DNA from: Defluviitaleaceae bacterium
GTDB lineage: Bacteria > Bacillota > Clostridia > Lachnospirales > WQUN01
DNA: 64,000 bases
Direction of reading: 5' to 3'
Assembly: GCA_009780585.1 (NCBI GenBank)
Contig: WQZS01000016.1
Location: 1-64,000, forward strand
The position numbers and the translations under genes were made by a program. Each line of letters opens with the position of its first letter. The first letter of the stretch is position 1. This document shows positions 24,759 through 32,571 of this stretch, one piece after another. Under the pieces are notes generated by a model. The model was not told where the DNA came from, made no database searches, and saw only the letters and a program-made list of their open reading frames with translations.

Positions 24759-27161
24759 ATGCGAAAACAACGGTTAGGTACATTGTCGGCGTTGGTTTTA
24801 TGCTTGATTTTATTAATGGTTACGGCTTGCGGAAGAATCGCTGACGCGATAAGCGATGCGATATACGGCGCGGTGATTATGCCGTTACATACAACAGAGG
24901 TTACACCCGCCCCGACCCTAACCCCGGATGCGGCGTCCGCACCGACCCCGAATCCGGCACCCGCGCCGGAACCACCCCCCTCCGAACAGATTTTTACGCA
25001 AGATATAATCTATGAGTCGTTCTATCAAGCGTCTTACCGTGAAGGCGTAAAGGCATTCGAAAATCCGCCCGAATACCGTTACGAATGGCAGGAAGACGGC
25101 ATTATCATTATCCATGTATCCGATGAAACAAATGGAATCCGGCAACTGGCACAGGGTGATATTTTTGTTTTCGAAGCCACGGAAGCAAACCCCGGCGGCT
25201 TGAGCGGACACGTCATTGACGTGTCGATAATTGACGGGTACGCGTTGATTCAAGCGCGCCCGCCCCAATCGTTGGATGAAGTATTCTATGAATTCGAAAT
25301 CTCCGCTGAGGCTGACTTATTGGCTTTGGGCGGGCAAATCGTGATTAACGAGGAATTTGCCGGTATGCCCGGGCTTTCGGTAGGGCGCAATCCCAACAAC
25401 CTGTTTTTTATCGGTTTTGATGAATTCAACCTCCCCGAAATCACTATCAGCGGGCGGGTGGACCTTATCCGTCCCGTGGTCAACCACGATATACATTATT
25501 CGAGGGGCAGGCTGGACATCCGTTTATTGGAAATGACGGCGGGAGCCTCCATGGACATAGAGGCAAGTTTGAGAACCACTTTTGACGAATTTTTGGAAAT
25601 CGCAAGCATTAATGTTTGGATAAAAGGCGTTTTGATTTCCATTCCCTTCGGCGTACGCGTTACGGCAACCGGGGAATTAAACGTTCAATTTGACTCCAAA
25701 ATGGAAGTTCATTTCGGTATTATAAATAACAATCCCTTCTTTTCGCGGACGGTTGATTATAATTTCAGTTATGACTTCAACGCGAGAATCGAATTTTGCG
25801 CCGACATAAGATTGCAACTCAGCGTTTTGAAGTATATACAGGTCTATGCCGTATTCGCGAATCTTGGGGTCGGACTGGAGACGGGCACGAGGATTCTCGC
25901 GCGATGCCCGGAAGAAAAATGCTTTGTCATAGGCGGCAATATCATACTCCGCATGGGCTCCGTAAGGGGTTACGGGCTTACGCTGCTCCTTCCTGTTTTA
26001 AACTTCGGACCGATTTATTTCCTCCCGAGCGAGCCTACCCATTTTTATTATTATTACAACGGCCGGTGGCATAGTGCCTGCCCCCATAGGATGGCGGAAG
26101 CGGATGTATTTATGCCGCTGTTGGGGGAATGGGAGGGCATCTATACCGGAACGGAGGGCGGAGCCCGCGGGCAAGTCGGCACGGTTGGACCGCGGGGCAT
26201 AAACCTGTTGATTTACCATGACGGCTTCAACCATCGGGTACTTGCCAACGTTACCCCGGTGGACGGAGGCTTGGACGGAAGGTTCTCCTATTACGGGAAC
26301 CTAACCATTGACGAGGAAACCCTTGAATTCCAAATGCAGGGCCATTCGGTTATTTACAATCCGGAAGGCAGGGATTGGGGTTTTATACGATTTAACGGAC
26401 ATATTGACTTGGAAAATAAAACCCTGCACGGGCGTAATTACAGCGATACGGGAGGAACGACCGGATACCAGTATACGGGGCCCTTCACCATATATCAGCT
26501 TTCCGGTTTCGCCGAAGGCGACGATATCACCGGCGGGCCCGCCCCCGGCTTCGTGATTATACCCCGTGAGCATCATGTCACCTATGTAACCGTATCCCCC
26601 TCGTCCCGCACCATGCCGCGGGGCAACTCCGTAACCTTTGACGCTACGGTAATGGGGTTGGGTATGCTCTCGCAGGAAATAATATGGACGGTGGAAGGCG
26701 CGAACCACGCCGATACGGAAATGAAGGACAACGTACTGTTCATCGCCTCCGATGAAACCGCGGAAACCCTTACCGTACGCGTTTCTTCGGCTCAAGCACC
26801 CAACCTGAACAGCACCGCTATCGTTACTATCGGTACATGGGAAATAACCGCAACCCCCGCGCACCCCGATTTCGGCACCCATAACCCCGGTTACAGCAAC
26901 CGCCCGCTCCAAACCATCGCCATAACGAACACGGGCGACCAACCGATTACCCTCGAACCCTTACCCGATGTAGATAATTGGACGCTCTCCCCGAACCAAG
27001 CAAGAACCTGGGGAAATCCCATTAACCCCGGTCAAACCCGTACGTTTACCCTGCGTCCCGTCCGCGGGTTACCCTCCGGGACCTATAATCCCGGTATCAT
27101 TATCACCGCCGACAATTTGATAACGACAACGGTCATATACCCTACATTCACCGTGCGGTAA
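24759..27161 (+). CDS. Large lipoprotein with Pro-rich linker and C-terminal Ig-like domains (800 aa)
   Basis: The signal peptide ends in the lipobox LMVTAC with Cys24, so the protein should be lipid-anchored on the outer face. After Cys comes GRIADAISDAIYG, an amphipathic helix shared with other lipoproteins in this window, then a linker of Ala-Pro-Thr repeats (about 50-75). A large beta-rich domain follows, with a 'PLLGEWEGIYTG' segment near 455 resembling the LLGEWVGY of the 32572 lipoprotein. Residues about 610-690 resemble a BIG2-type bacterial Ig domain (VTVSPSSRTMPRGNSVTF), and about 690-800 a second Ig-like beta domain. The start at ATG 24759 has TAAAAGGGGGTTTTGTTC. Function unknown. 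Confidence 0.75.
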   Translation: MRKQRLGTLSALVLCLILLMVTACGRIADAISDAIYGAVIMPLHTTEVTPAPTLTPDAASAPTPNPAPAPEPPPSEQIFTQDIIYESFYQASYREGVKAFENPPEYRYEWQEDGIIIIHVSDETNGIRQLAQGDIFVFEATEANPGGLSGHVIDVSIIDGYALIQARPPQSLDEVFYEFEISAEADLLALGGQIVINEEFAGMPGLSVGRNPNNLFFIGFDEFNLPEITISGRVDLIRPVVNHDIHYSRGRLDIRLLEMTAGASMDIEASLRTTFDEFLEIASINVWIKGVLISIPFGVRVTATGELNVQFDSKMEVHFGIINNNPFFSRTVDYNFSYDFNARIEFCADIRLQLSVLKYIQVYAVFANLGVGLETGTRILARCPEEKCFVIGGNIILRMGSVRGYGLTLLLPVLNFGPIYFLPSEPTHFYYYYNGRWHSACPHRMAEADVFMPLLGEWEGIYTGTEGGARGQVGTVGPRGINLLIYHDGFNHRVLANVTPVDGGLDGRFSYYGNLTIDEETLEFQMQGHSVIYNPEGRDWGFIRFNGHIDLENKTLHGRNYSDTGGTTGYQYTGPFTIYQLSGFAEGDDITGGPAPGFVIIPREHHVTYVTVSPSSRTMPRGNSVTFDATVMGLGMLSQEIIWTVEGANHADTEMKDNVLFIASDETAETLTVRVSSAQAPNLNSTAIVTIGTWEITATPAHPDFGTHNPGYSNRPLQTIAITNTGDQPITLEPLPDVDNWTLSPNQARTWGNPINPGQTRTFTLRPVRGLPSGTYNPGIIITADNLITTTVIYPTFTVR

Positions 27162-27274
27162 ACAAATTTTGTGGTTCAAGCGTTTTAAACACATCCACCG
27201 AATAATATAACCGATTATATACCCCTTTTGTTATTTTCTGCATAGCATGGAAAGGAGGGAATACGATCAAAACG

Positions 27275-27661
27275 GTGATATCGGTTATATTATGCTTGCT
27301 GGCCTTGAGTGCTTGCAACGCGAACATGGAGGAGAACGAAATGGACCCAACACCCGCCGACAGGCGCATCAGCCCCGCACAGGCCCGCGAATGGATGGAC
27401 GAATACCCCGACGCGGTCATATTGGATGTGCGGACGATGTCGGAATTTTCCGCGGGGCATATCCGCGGGGCCGTCTTATTGCCCGTGGATGAAATCGAAT
27501 ACAAAGCGGACGAAATGCTCGGCGATAAAGACGCGTTGATCCTTATCTATTGCCGCAGCGGGGTACGCAGCCAAACGGCAGCCTGGAAACTCATATATAT
27601 GGGGTACACCCGCGTATACGATTTCGGCGGGATCATCGATTGGCCGTACGGGCAGGAATAA
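27275..27661 (+). CDS. Rhodanese-domain lipoprotein
   Basis: A short hydrophobic leader ends in LLALSAC (lipobox, Cys14), followed by one rhodanese domain (about 31-128) with VILDVRTMSEFSAGHIRGAV and the active-site loop IYCRSGVRSQTAAWKL (Cys93). It should be lipid-anchored outside the cell and may carry sulfur or act in thiol chemistry. The first possible canonical start is GTG at 27275, but it sits 15 nt from the strong RBS AAAGGAGGG. The codon at the ideal distance (27266) is ATC, in ATCAAAACG, which would give a normal n-region (Lys-Thr). See findings. Confidence 0.8.
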   Translation: MISVILCLLALSACNANMEENEMDPTPADRRISPAQAREWMDEYPDAVILDVRTMSEFSAGHIRGAVLLPVDEIEYKADEMLGDKDALILIYCRSGVRSQTAAWKLIYMGYTRVYDFGGIIDWPYGQE

Positions 27662-27737
27662 CCGCGGCGAAACTTGACATTTTATGGATTTGCTCTTATA
27701 TTTCACGTAAGAAAAAAGGCAATGGGGGGGTAATGGA

Positions 27738-28430
27738 ATGGAACATTTAGCGCAAAAACCGTTCTGTTTGAACGACGAGGATATCCTGTGGGTAGGCAGT
27801 ACGCTCGCGGATATGGCCGAGGATGAAAAAATCGCGCTGCTGTTGCTTACGCCGGGGCATAAATGGCCGTTTAAACCGATCGGCCGTACGGGTGCGAAGC
27901 TGATAAAACCCTTGCAATCGGAAGGAAAGGCCGCGTCCGTCACCAACTTCCCCGGCGACGAAGTGGACGAACGCGAAAGCCACCTTGTCGTCCACATGAA
28001 TACCCTTCCCTACGAAAAATGGGAAACGACCTTCGGCGCGGGCTACCGCGCGTGCATCGAAGCGGACGTGTTCTCAGTTACGGTTTCGCCCATCCTGTTC
28101 CCCGCGTACCTGGAAAAAACAAACCCCGGCATCGACGAGGAAGACATGCTCCCCGCCAACATGTCATATGAGGTTACGACCACGTTATTAAAAGAACGGC
28201 TTTCCTTCAACGGCGTGGTTATCGCCGAAAACGTGGCCAACATCAATATTCCCCGGGCAATCGCCGCGGGGTGTGATATGATCAAGGTCACCGGCGGAGC
28301 GGAGAACGCCGCCCTATGTTTGAAGAAGGGGATCGACGACGGCACGATAACGCCCGAACGGCTGCGCGGCGCGCTGGTGCAGGTACTGGGACTTAAAGCA
28401 GCGTTGGGACTACATGGGGAGATGGCTTGA
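27738..28430 (+). CDS. Reduced GH3-like protein, probably not a glycosidase
   Basis: The 230-residue protein resembles a glycoside hydrolase family 3 TIM barrel with an internal deletion. Near residues 18-36, WVGSTLADMAEDEKIALLLL matches the family start. From 68 on, VTNFPGDEVDERESH, PYEKWETTFGAGYRACIEAD, LPANMSYEVTTTLLKERL and FNGVVIAENVAN follow the GH3 order. A full NagZ-type domain needs about 330 residues. The nucleophile, Asp in the usual 'VxxSDDxxM' motif, is Glu164 (AEN) here. It is likely inactive or altered, perhaps a binding protein. RBS AATGGGGGGGTAATGGA. Confidence 0.65.
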   Translation: MEHLAQKPFCLNDEDILWVGSTLADMAEDEKIALLLLTPGHKWPFKPIGRTGAKLIKPLQSEGKAASVTNFPGDEVDERESHLVVHMNTLPYEKWETTFGAGYRACIEADVFSVTVSPILFPAYLEKTNPGIDEEDMLPANMSYEVTTTLLKERLSFNGVVIAENVANINIPRAIAAGCDMIKVTGGAENAALCLKKGIDDGTITPERLRGALVQVLGLKAALGLHGEMA

Positions 28431-28477
28431 CCTAAAGCCCCGAACGGTATTTATAAAAATAAAATTACCACCCAAGC

Positions 28478-28528
28478 AAAAAAGGGTTGGCCCGCCATTA
28501 TATATCAATGGCAAGCTAACCCTTTTTA
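28478..28528. terminator. Bidirectional-type terminator hairpin
   Basis: AAAAAGGGTT (28479-28488) pairs with AACCCTTTTT (28518-28527), with an inner stem GCCATT/AATGGC. The T-run reads on both strands. It ends the GH3-like gene. Within the rest of 28431-28814 I saw only this and the promoter below; a 63-codon ORF at 28637 overlaps the promoter and is not supported. Confidence 0.75.
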
Positions 28529-28639
28529 CGTTGAATCGTTTGTTTTATTATGGGTACCCGAAGGCTCCTTAAGGGAAGGCAAAACCCGTCCTTAGCCCGT
28601 AGCTAAAACAAACGGATTACTATAAATATAATTTTCATG

Positions 28640-28668
28640 TTGACAAGAAAGTTGTTACCGTTTACATT
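28640..28668 (+). promoter_or_regulatory. Promoter of the zinc-ribbon/lipoprotein island
   Basis: TTGACA (28640-28645), 17-bp spacer, TACATT (28663-28668). The first gene begins at 28815, leaving a leader of about 140 nt. No other promoter as good was seen in the island, so the genes to 34035 may share one transcript. Confidence 0.65.
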
Positions 28669-28814
28669 AACCCCAACTTTAATACATAATAATGAAAATA
28701 CGGAAAAAATTTCAAAATTGACGGAAACATATGCATCCAACTTGGAACGGTACATTAAGCTGCGTGATGATAACATTACCCCAATAAATGATAATAAAAT
28801 GGAGTGTGGTTATT

Positions 28815-29333
28815 ATGGCATTTTGTAGCGCGTGCGGAGCTAAAGTCGAGGATGACAAACGTTTTTGTACCGAATGCGGCAGTCCTGTGGATAGTGAAAA
28901 ACCGACCGCACAGGAAGCTCCGCAGACACAAGCAGTACATACAACAACAGCCGCGGCGGTTGCGGCTGTGCCGGTGGTTACACAAGTACAAGCCGTACCC
29001 GAAGTACCTGTTTCACCTATCGCGTCATCGGTAACACCGCCGGTTTACACAAATGAACAGCCGCCGCCCGCCGAAAGCCCCTACGCGCTTATGGGTGTTG
29101 GCGGTTATGTGGGTGCGGGTTTGCTAATGAACATTCCGGTTATCGGTTGGCTTATTTGTATTGTTTGGGCTTGCGGCGGATGTAAAAATATTAACAAACG
29201 CAATTATGCCCGCGCAACTTTAATTTTTATATTGATTGCCGTAATTGCCGGTTTCTTAATTTATTTGTTTATGAATTGGCTTGCCGGCACGGTTATGGAA
29301 ATTTTTAATGAAATCATAAGCACTTTTGCATAA
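28815..29333 (+). CDS. Zinc-ribbon membrane protein (172 aa)
   Basis: The N-terminus is a zinc ribbon, MAFCSACGAKVEDDKRFCTECG, using Cys4, Cys7, Cys18 and Cys21. A Pro/Ala/Val-rich linker follows (about 30-92), then two membrane segments (about 92-125 and 133-160) with LMGVGGYVGAGLLMNIPVIGW and ATLIFILIAVIAGFLIYLF. The architecture (zinc ribbon, linker, membrane) is common in Bacillota hypothetical proteins of unknown function. Start at 28815 with GGAGTGTGGTTATT; the earlier in-frame Met residues are in the leader. It is first of the island. Confidence 0.8.
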   Translation: MAFCSACGAKVEDDKRFCTECGSPVDSEKPTAQEAPQTQAVHTTTAAAVAAVPVVTQVQAVPEVPVSPIASSVTPPVYTNEQPPPAESPYALMGVGGYVGAGLLMNIPVIGWLICIVWACGGCKNINKRNYARATLIFILIAVIAGFLIYLFMNWLAGTVMEIFNEIISTFA

Positions 29334-29609
29334 TTATGGAAAATATTTAATGTGTAATAAAAATAAAGCAAATTTTAGAGGGGGAATTTAAACTTTAACG
29401 GTGTTTAACAAAGTAAGCGGCGTTGCTGTAACAAGTACATCGAAACAGGAACCGCCGGAGAAGACATAGTTATATGGTTTGCCCTGCTTACGGTAAAATA
29501 AAAACATACGGAAGCTAAAAACGTATCCGCACTTACGGTACAGAGGCCGCATCCGACCTTTAAATTTGCGGCGAACGCGGTGCGAAATTTGAAAAAAGGG
29601 GCAATAACA
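29334..29609 (+). pseudogene. Possible decayed zinc-ribbon gene remnant
   Basis: A full RBS (TTAGAGGGGGAATTTAA, about 29377-29393) is followed by no long ORF, only a 22-codon GTG frame at 29401. Near 29560 the string AAATTTGCGGCGAACGCGGTGC resembles the zinc-ribbon tail codons AAATTCTGCGGCGAATGTGGTC used by the neighbours, with a one-base loss. This suggests a gene that has lost its frame. The evidence is a short similarity only; the stretch may simply be a spacer. Confidence 0.3.
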
Positions 29610-30677
29610 ATGAAACCGGGAGAAATATTTAAGAAAACCATGCCCTTTTGTTGGGCAAAGTTGCTGTTGGGCCTTGCGACCGTTGTCGTATCCATTTTGA
29701 TATTCGCTTTGCTGATGGGTATCGCCTGGCTGTTCGAAAGTGCGGGCGTGGGCGTTGTCATGGTCTTTATATGGCTGTTCGCGACGGTTTTTGTCAATTT
29801 TATTATCAGGCACTATATAGGCTTTTTGGTTAAGGCGGGGCATGTTGCCGTAATCACCGAAGCCGTCGTAACCGGGCGCGTACCCGATAATCAAGTCGCG
29901 TACGGCAAACAAATGGTGAAAGACCGCTTTGCCACGTCCAACGTGTATTTCGCGGTTATTAAATTGGTTAAAGCCGCGGTAAAACAGCTCCAAAACAGTT
30001 TTGAAAGAGTGGGAAACACATTGGGCAAGCTGGTTCCCGGCATGTCAGCTATCGTTAGCTTGGGTAAAATGTTTATCGGTATTGCCCTCGGCTACATAGG
30101 CGAATGTTGCTTGGGTTATACCTTCTTTAAGAAAGAGCAGGGCGCGTTTAGGAGTGCGGCCGACGGTGTTGTCATTTATGCGCAAAATTGGAAAAAACTT
30201 TTAAAGGACGCGGCAAAAACCACGTTTATCGTTATCGTCGTTGTAATCCTGGCTACGTTGATTACCTTCTTATTTTCCGGCCTTGTGTTTGTCCGTTTGC
30301 TGGGCTGGAACGGGATTATCGCCTTCCTGATTGCGTGCTTTGTGGCGTCCGTCATAAAAACCGCTTTCGTAGACAGCTATATCATGATTAAAATGATGGT
30401 TTCCTATATGGAGGAAGCCCCGAAAACCGTTATCACATTTGACTTGTACGGCAAGCTGTGCGGGTTATCCGGGAAGTTTAAGCAATTATTCAATAAAGGG
30501 CAGCAGGAGGACCCCATTCCGCAGCCCGTATACGCCACGGCGCCGGCACCGGTTATGGCAGCACGTCCGGGTGCGCCCGCTGCCGTAGGCGGGGATAAGC
30601 CTTTATTCTGCGGTGATTGCGGCGCGAAGAATACTAAGGGAACAAAATTCTGCGGCGGATGCGGGAAACCTTTATAA
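29610..30677 (+). CDS. Multi-pass membrane protein with C-terminal zinc ribbon (355 aa)
   Basis: The protein begins MKPGEIFKKTMPFCWAKLLL and contains about five or six hydrophobic segments (for example 16-44, 53-72, 143-165, 208-255). A Pro/Ala linker leads to a zinc ribbon at the C-terminus, PLFCGDCGAKNTKGTKFCGG, then CGKPL. Start at ATG 29610 after AAAAAGGGGCAATAAC. The same ribbon closes the proteins encoded at 31903 and elsewhere in the island, so the ribbon may bind a shared partner. Function unknown. Confidence 0.8.
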   Translation: MKPGEIFKKTMPFCWAKLLLGLATVVVSILIFALLMGIAWLFESAGVGVVMVFIWLFATVFVNFIIRHYIGFLVKAGHVAVITEAVVTGRVPDNQVAYGKQMVKDRFATSNVYFAVIKLVKAAVKQLQNSFERVGNTLGKLVPGMSAIVSLGKMFIGIALGYIGECCLGYTFFKKEQGAFRSAADGVVIYAQNWKKLLKDAAKTTFIVIVVVILATLITFLFSGLVFVRLLGWNGIIAFLIACFVASVIKTAFVDSYIMIKMMVSYMEEAPKTVITFDLYGKLCGLSGKFKQLFNKGQQEDPIPQPVYATAPAPVMAARPGAPAAVGGDKPLFCGDCGAKNTKGTKFCGGCGKPL

Positions 30678-30701
30678 GATGTAGAGAAGGGGGTTATTTT
30701 T

Positions 30702-31196
30702 ATGCCACTCAGAGCTATTGGCAGCGGTCTTGGCATGGGCGTCGGGTTTGGCGTCGGCAGCGAATTGGCAAAGGGTTTAATGAACAAGAATAAACAAAAC
30801 AGTCCTGTTCATAACGGCGGTATCGAGTGTGCCAATTGCAAAACCGTTCATCCGGCGGGAATGGCGTTCTGCGGTTCTTGCGGGAGTAATTTGGTACCCG
30901 CCGCGCCGTATATTGCCAACGGGATTACATGTGTATGCAGCGTAGTGAATGAAGAAGGCAGGAGGTTCTGCAGCGATTGCGGCGGTCCGTTGGAAACCGT
31001 ACCGGTTCCGGTAACCGGGCCTGTTTGTGCGTGCGGTGCCGTAAACGAAGAAGGCAGAAAGTTCTGCAGCGAATGTGGATCAAAGTTAGAAATTGTTAAA
31101 GCCGTTGTGCAAGAACCGCAGGTAACTATATGCGCGTGCGGGTCGGAAATAAATGCAGGCGAAAAGTTTTGCGGTGGTTGCGGTACAAGATTGTAA
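30702..31196 (+). CDS. Protein with four tandem zinc ribbons (164 aa)
   Basis: A Gly-rich N-terminus (MPLRAIGSGLGMGVGFGVG) precedes four C-x1/2-C ... C-x2-C ribbons: ECANCKTVHPAGMAFCGSCG (about 42-61), then CVCSVVNEEGRRFCSDCG, CACGAVNEEGRKFCSECG and CACGSEINAGEKFCGGCG. The last three use a C-x-C rather than C-x2-C first half. No membrane segment. Start ATG follows AGAAGGGGGTTATTTTT. The stop overlaps the start of the 41-codon ORF (TAATG). Unknown function; ribbon number suggests a protein-binding scaffold. Confidence 0.78.
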   Translation: MPLRAIGSGLGMGVGFGVGSELAKGLMNKNKQNSPVHNGGIECANCKTVHPAGMAFCGSCGSNLVPAAPYIANGITCVCSVVNEEGRRFCSDCGGPLETVPVPVTGPVCACGAVNEEGRKFCSECGSKLEIVKAVVQEPQVTICACGSEINAGEKFCGGCGTRL

Positions 31197-31321
31197 TGAA
31201 TAAAATAAATGACCTGGTTAGGGGCGTGATACGCGGCGAAATTAACGACGTGCTTGATGACGCCCTTTTTGGGCGTTTGTCGGGGTTTTACGTATGTTCG
31301 TCCGAGTCTATGGGAGGTTGA
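31196..31321 (+). CDS. Coupled small ORF with a lipoprotein-like helix (41 aa)
   Basis: The ORF begins MNKINDLVRGVIRGEINDVL and starts on the A of the previous stop (TAATG). Its helix (IxxLVxxVIxxEIxxVLxxAL) resembles the segment after the lipobox Cys in the three lipoproteins of this region. It lacks a signal peptide. The nucleotides GACGCCCTTTTTGGGCGT (about 31259-31276) also form a hairpin inside it. It is either a small protein or a regulatory spacer ahead of the next start at 31325. Confidence 0.4.
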   Translation: MNKINDLVRGVIRGEINDVLDDALFGRLSGFYVCSSESMGG

Positions 31322-31324
31322 ACT

Positions 31325-31849
31325 ATGGAAATAATAAAAAAGTTAAACGGTGCGATCGAAACGAATAAATTAAACGCGAAAATAAGCACCGAGCAAGACG
31401 CGATAAACGCTATTATTACAAAAATCGGTACGTATTATTACGAAAAATACGTTGAAACAGGAACCGCAGACGAAGGTACAGCCGAATTTTACGCGGCGAT
31501 AGACGGGCATAAAAGAGCAATAGCCGAGGTTAAAGCGGAGATTGAACGTATTAATAACGCGAATACGGCGGACGGTTTGGTTTGTTCCGCTTGCGGTAAG
31601 GCAAGCGCGGCTGACAGAAAGTTTTGCGCCGAATGCGGCGGCAAGCTGGAAGCCGCAAAACCGGCTGACGCGCCGGGCGGCTTGGTGTGCTCCGCTTGCG
31701 GTAAGCCAAGCGCGGCCGACAGAAAGTTCTGCGCCCATTGCGGTAACAAATTAGAAATTGCAAACCTTGAAAAACGTGTTTGCGGGTGCGGCGCGGAAGT
31801 TGCCGGCGGCATAAAATTCTGCGGTAATTGCGGAAAGCCGACGGCGTAA
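31325..31849 (+). CDS. Coiled-coil protein with three zinc ribbons (174 aa)
   Basis: Residues 1-80 are helical and begin MEIIKKLNGAIETNKLNAKI, with a second helix AIDGHKRAIAEVKAEIERIN. Three ribbons follow: LVCSACGKASAADRKFCAEC, LVCSACGKPSAADRKFCAHC and CGCGAEVAGGIKFCGNCG. The first two are nearly identical, including at DNA level (31576-31640 versus 31681-31745), pointing to recent duplication. No membrane segment. Start ATG with ATGGGAGGTTGAACT upstream. Function unknown. Confidence 0.78.
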   Translation: MEIIKKLNGAIETNKLNAKISTEQDAINAIITKIGTYYYEKYVETGTADEGTAEFYAAIDGHKRAIAEVKAEIERINNANTADGLVCSACGKASAADRKFCAECGGKLEAAKPADAPGGLVCSACGKPSAADRKFCAHCGNKLEIANLEKRVCGCGAEVAGGIKFCGNCGKPTA

Positions 31850-31902
31850 AAATATTACGTAACTTAATATAAAACAAATAAAATTAAAGGGGAAAATTTA
31901 TC

Positions 31903-32526
31903 ATGAAAATAACAAATATCAAACCGCACAAATCATCACTTGGCATAGACGCCAACATTATTGTACTGTTTGTTTTTGCTCTTATGGCGATTATTTGGTG
32001 GGTTCCTTATTTAAGATATATAGCGTGGGGAATTCCCCTTGCAATATTCTTTATGGAAAAGGAAAGCAAATTCGTTAGTTTCCAAGCCTGTACGGCGATT
32101 ACCGTCGGTATTTTGCGCGCGGCAATCGACCTTTTGCTTATTATACTTATACGGATAATAACGCCGTCGACCCCCACCACCATCCAAGCCATATTTAACT
32201 ATAATTATGGGGCCGCTTTGCGCAGGCTGGATATCGCGTTGTCTTTAGCAGGTTTCGCGTTTGTTGTCGGTGTTATCCTTACGGTGTGCGTTGCGGGTCT
32301 CGCCGTCGCGGCTCTTTTATACAAAGAGCTTAAATTACCGCTTATCGGGGCAATCGCGGAAAAAGCAAGCGCTAAACTTAGTAATATGAACATCAACTTG
32401 CAAAGCGGTACCGTTGCAAACAACACAACCGTCAACGCGGATAGACCGGTATTTTGCGGTTCATGCGGCGCGAAAAACGACGCGGGCACAAAATTCTGCG
32501 GCGAATGTGGTCAACTTTTGACGTAG
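31903..32526 (+). CDS. Membrane protein with C-terminal zinc ribbon (207 aa)
   Basis: The protein begins MKITNIKPHKSSLGIDANII and has three or four hydrophobic segments (about 17-50, 64-90, 110-145; DUF4870-like layout). A soluble linker (about 155-178) leads to the ribbon VFCGSCGAKNDAGTKFCGEC. The ribbon is nearly the same as that of the 29610 product (KNTKGTKFCGG). RBS TAAAGGGGAAAATTTATC. It is likely co-expressed with the other ribbon proteins. Function unknown. Confidence 0.78.
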   Translation: MKITNIKPHKSSLGIDANIIVLFVFALMAIIWWVPYLRYIAWGIPLAIFFMEKESKFVSFQACTAITVGILRAAIDLLLIILIRIITPSTPTTIQAIFNYNYGAALRRLDIALSLAGFAFVVGVILTVCVAGLAVAALLYKELKLPLIGAIAEKASAKLSNMNINLQSGTVANNTTVNADRPVFCGSCGAKNDAGTKFCGECGQLLT

Positions 32527-32571
32527 GTTTCCGAAGAGAATCAAAAATATAAAATAAGGGGATTAATTGTG

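Noticed and set aside
28637..28828. 63-codon ORF upstream of the zinc-ribbon island
   Set aside because: It covers the promoter and leader, and its composition (Asn/Thr/Leu) is not protein-like. No RBS.
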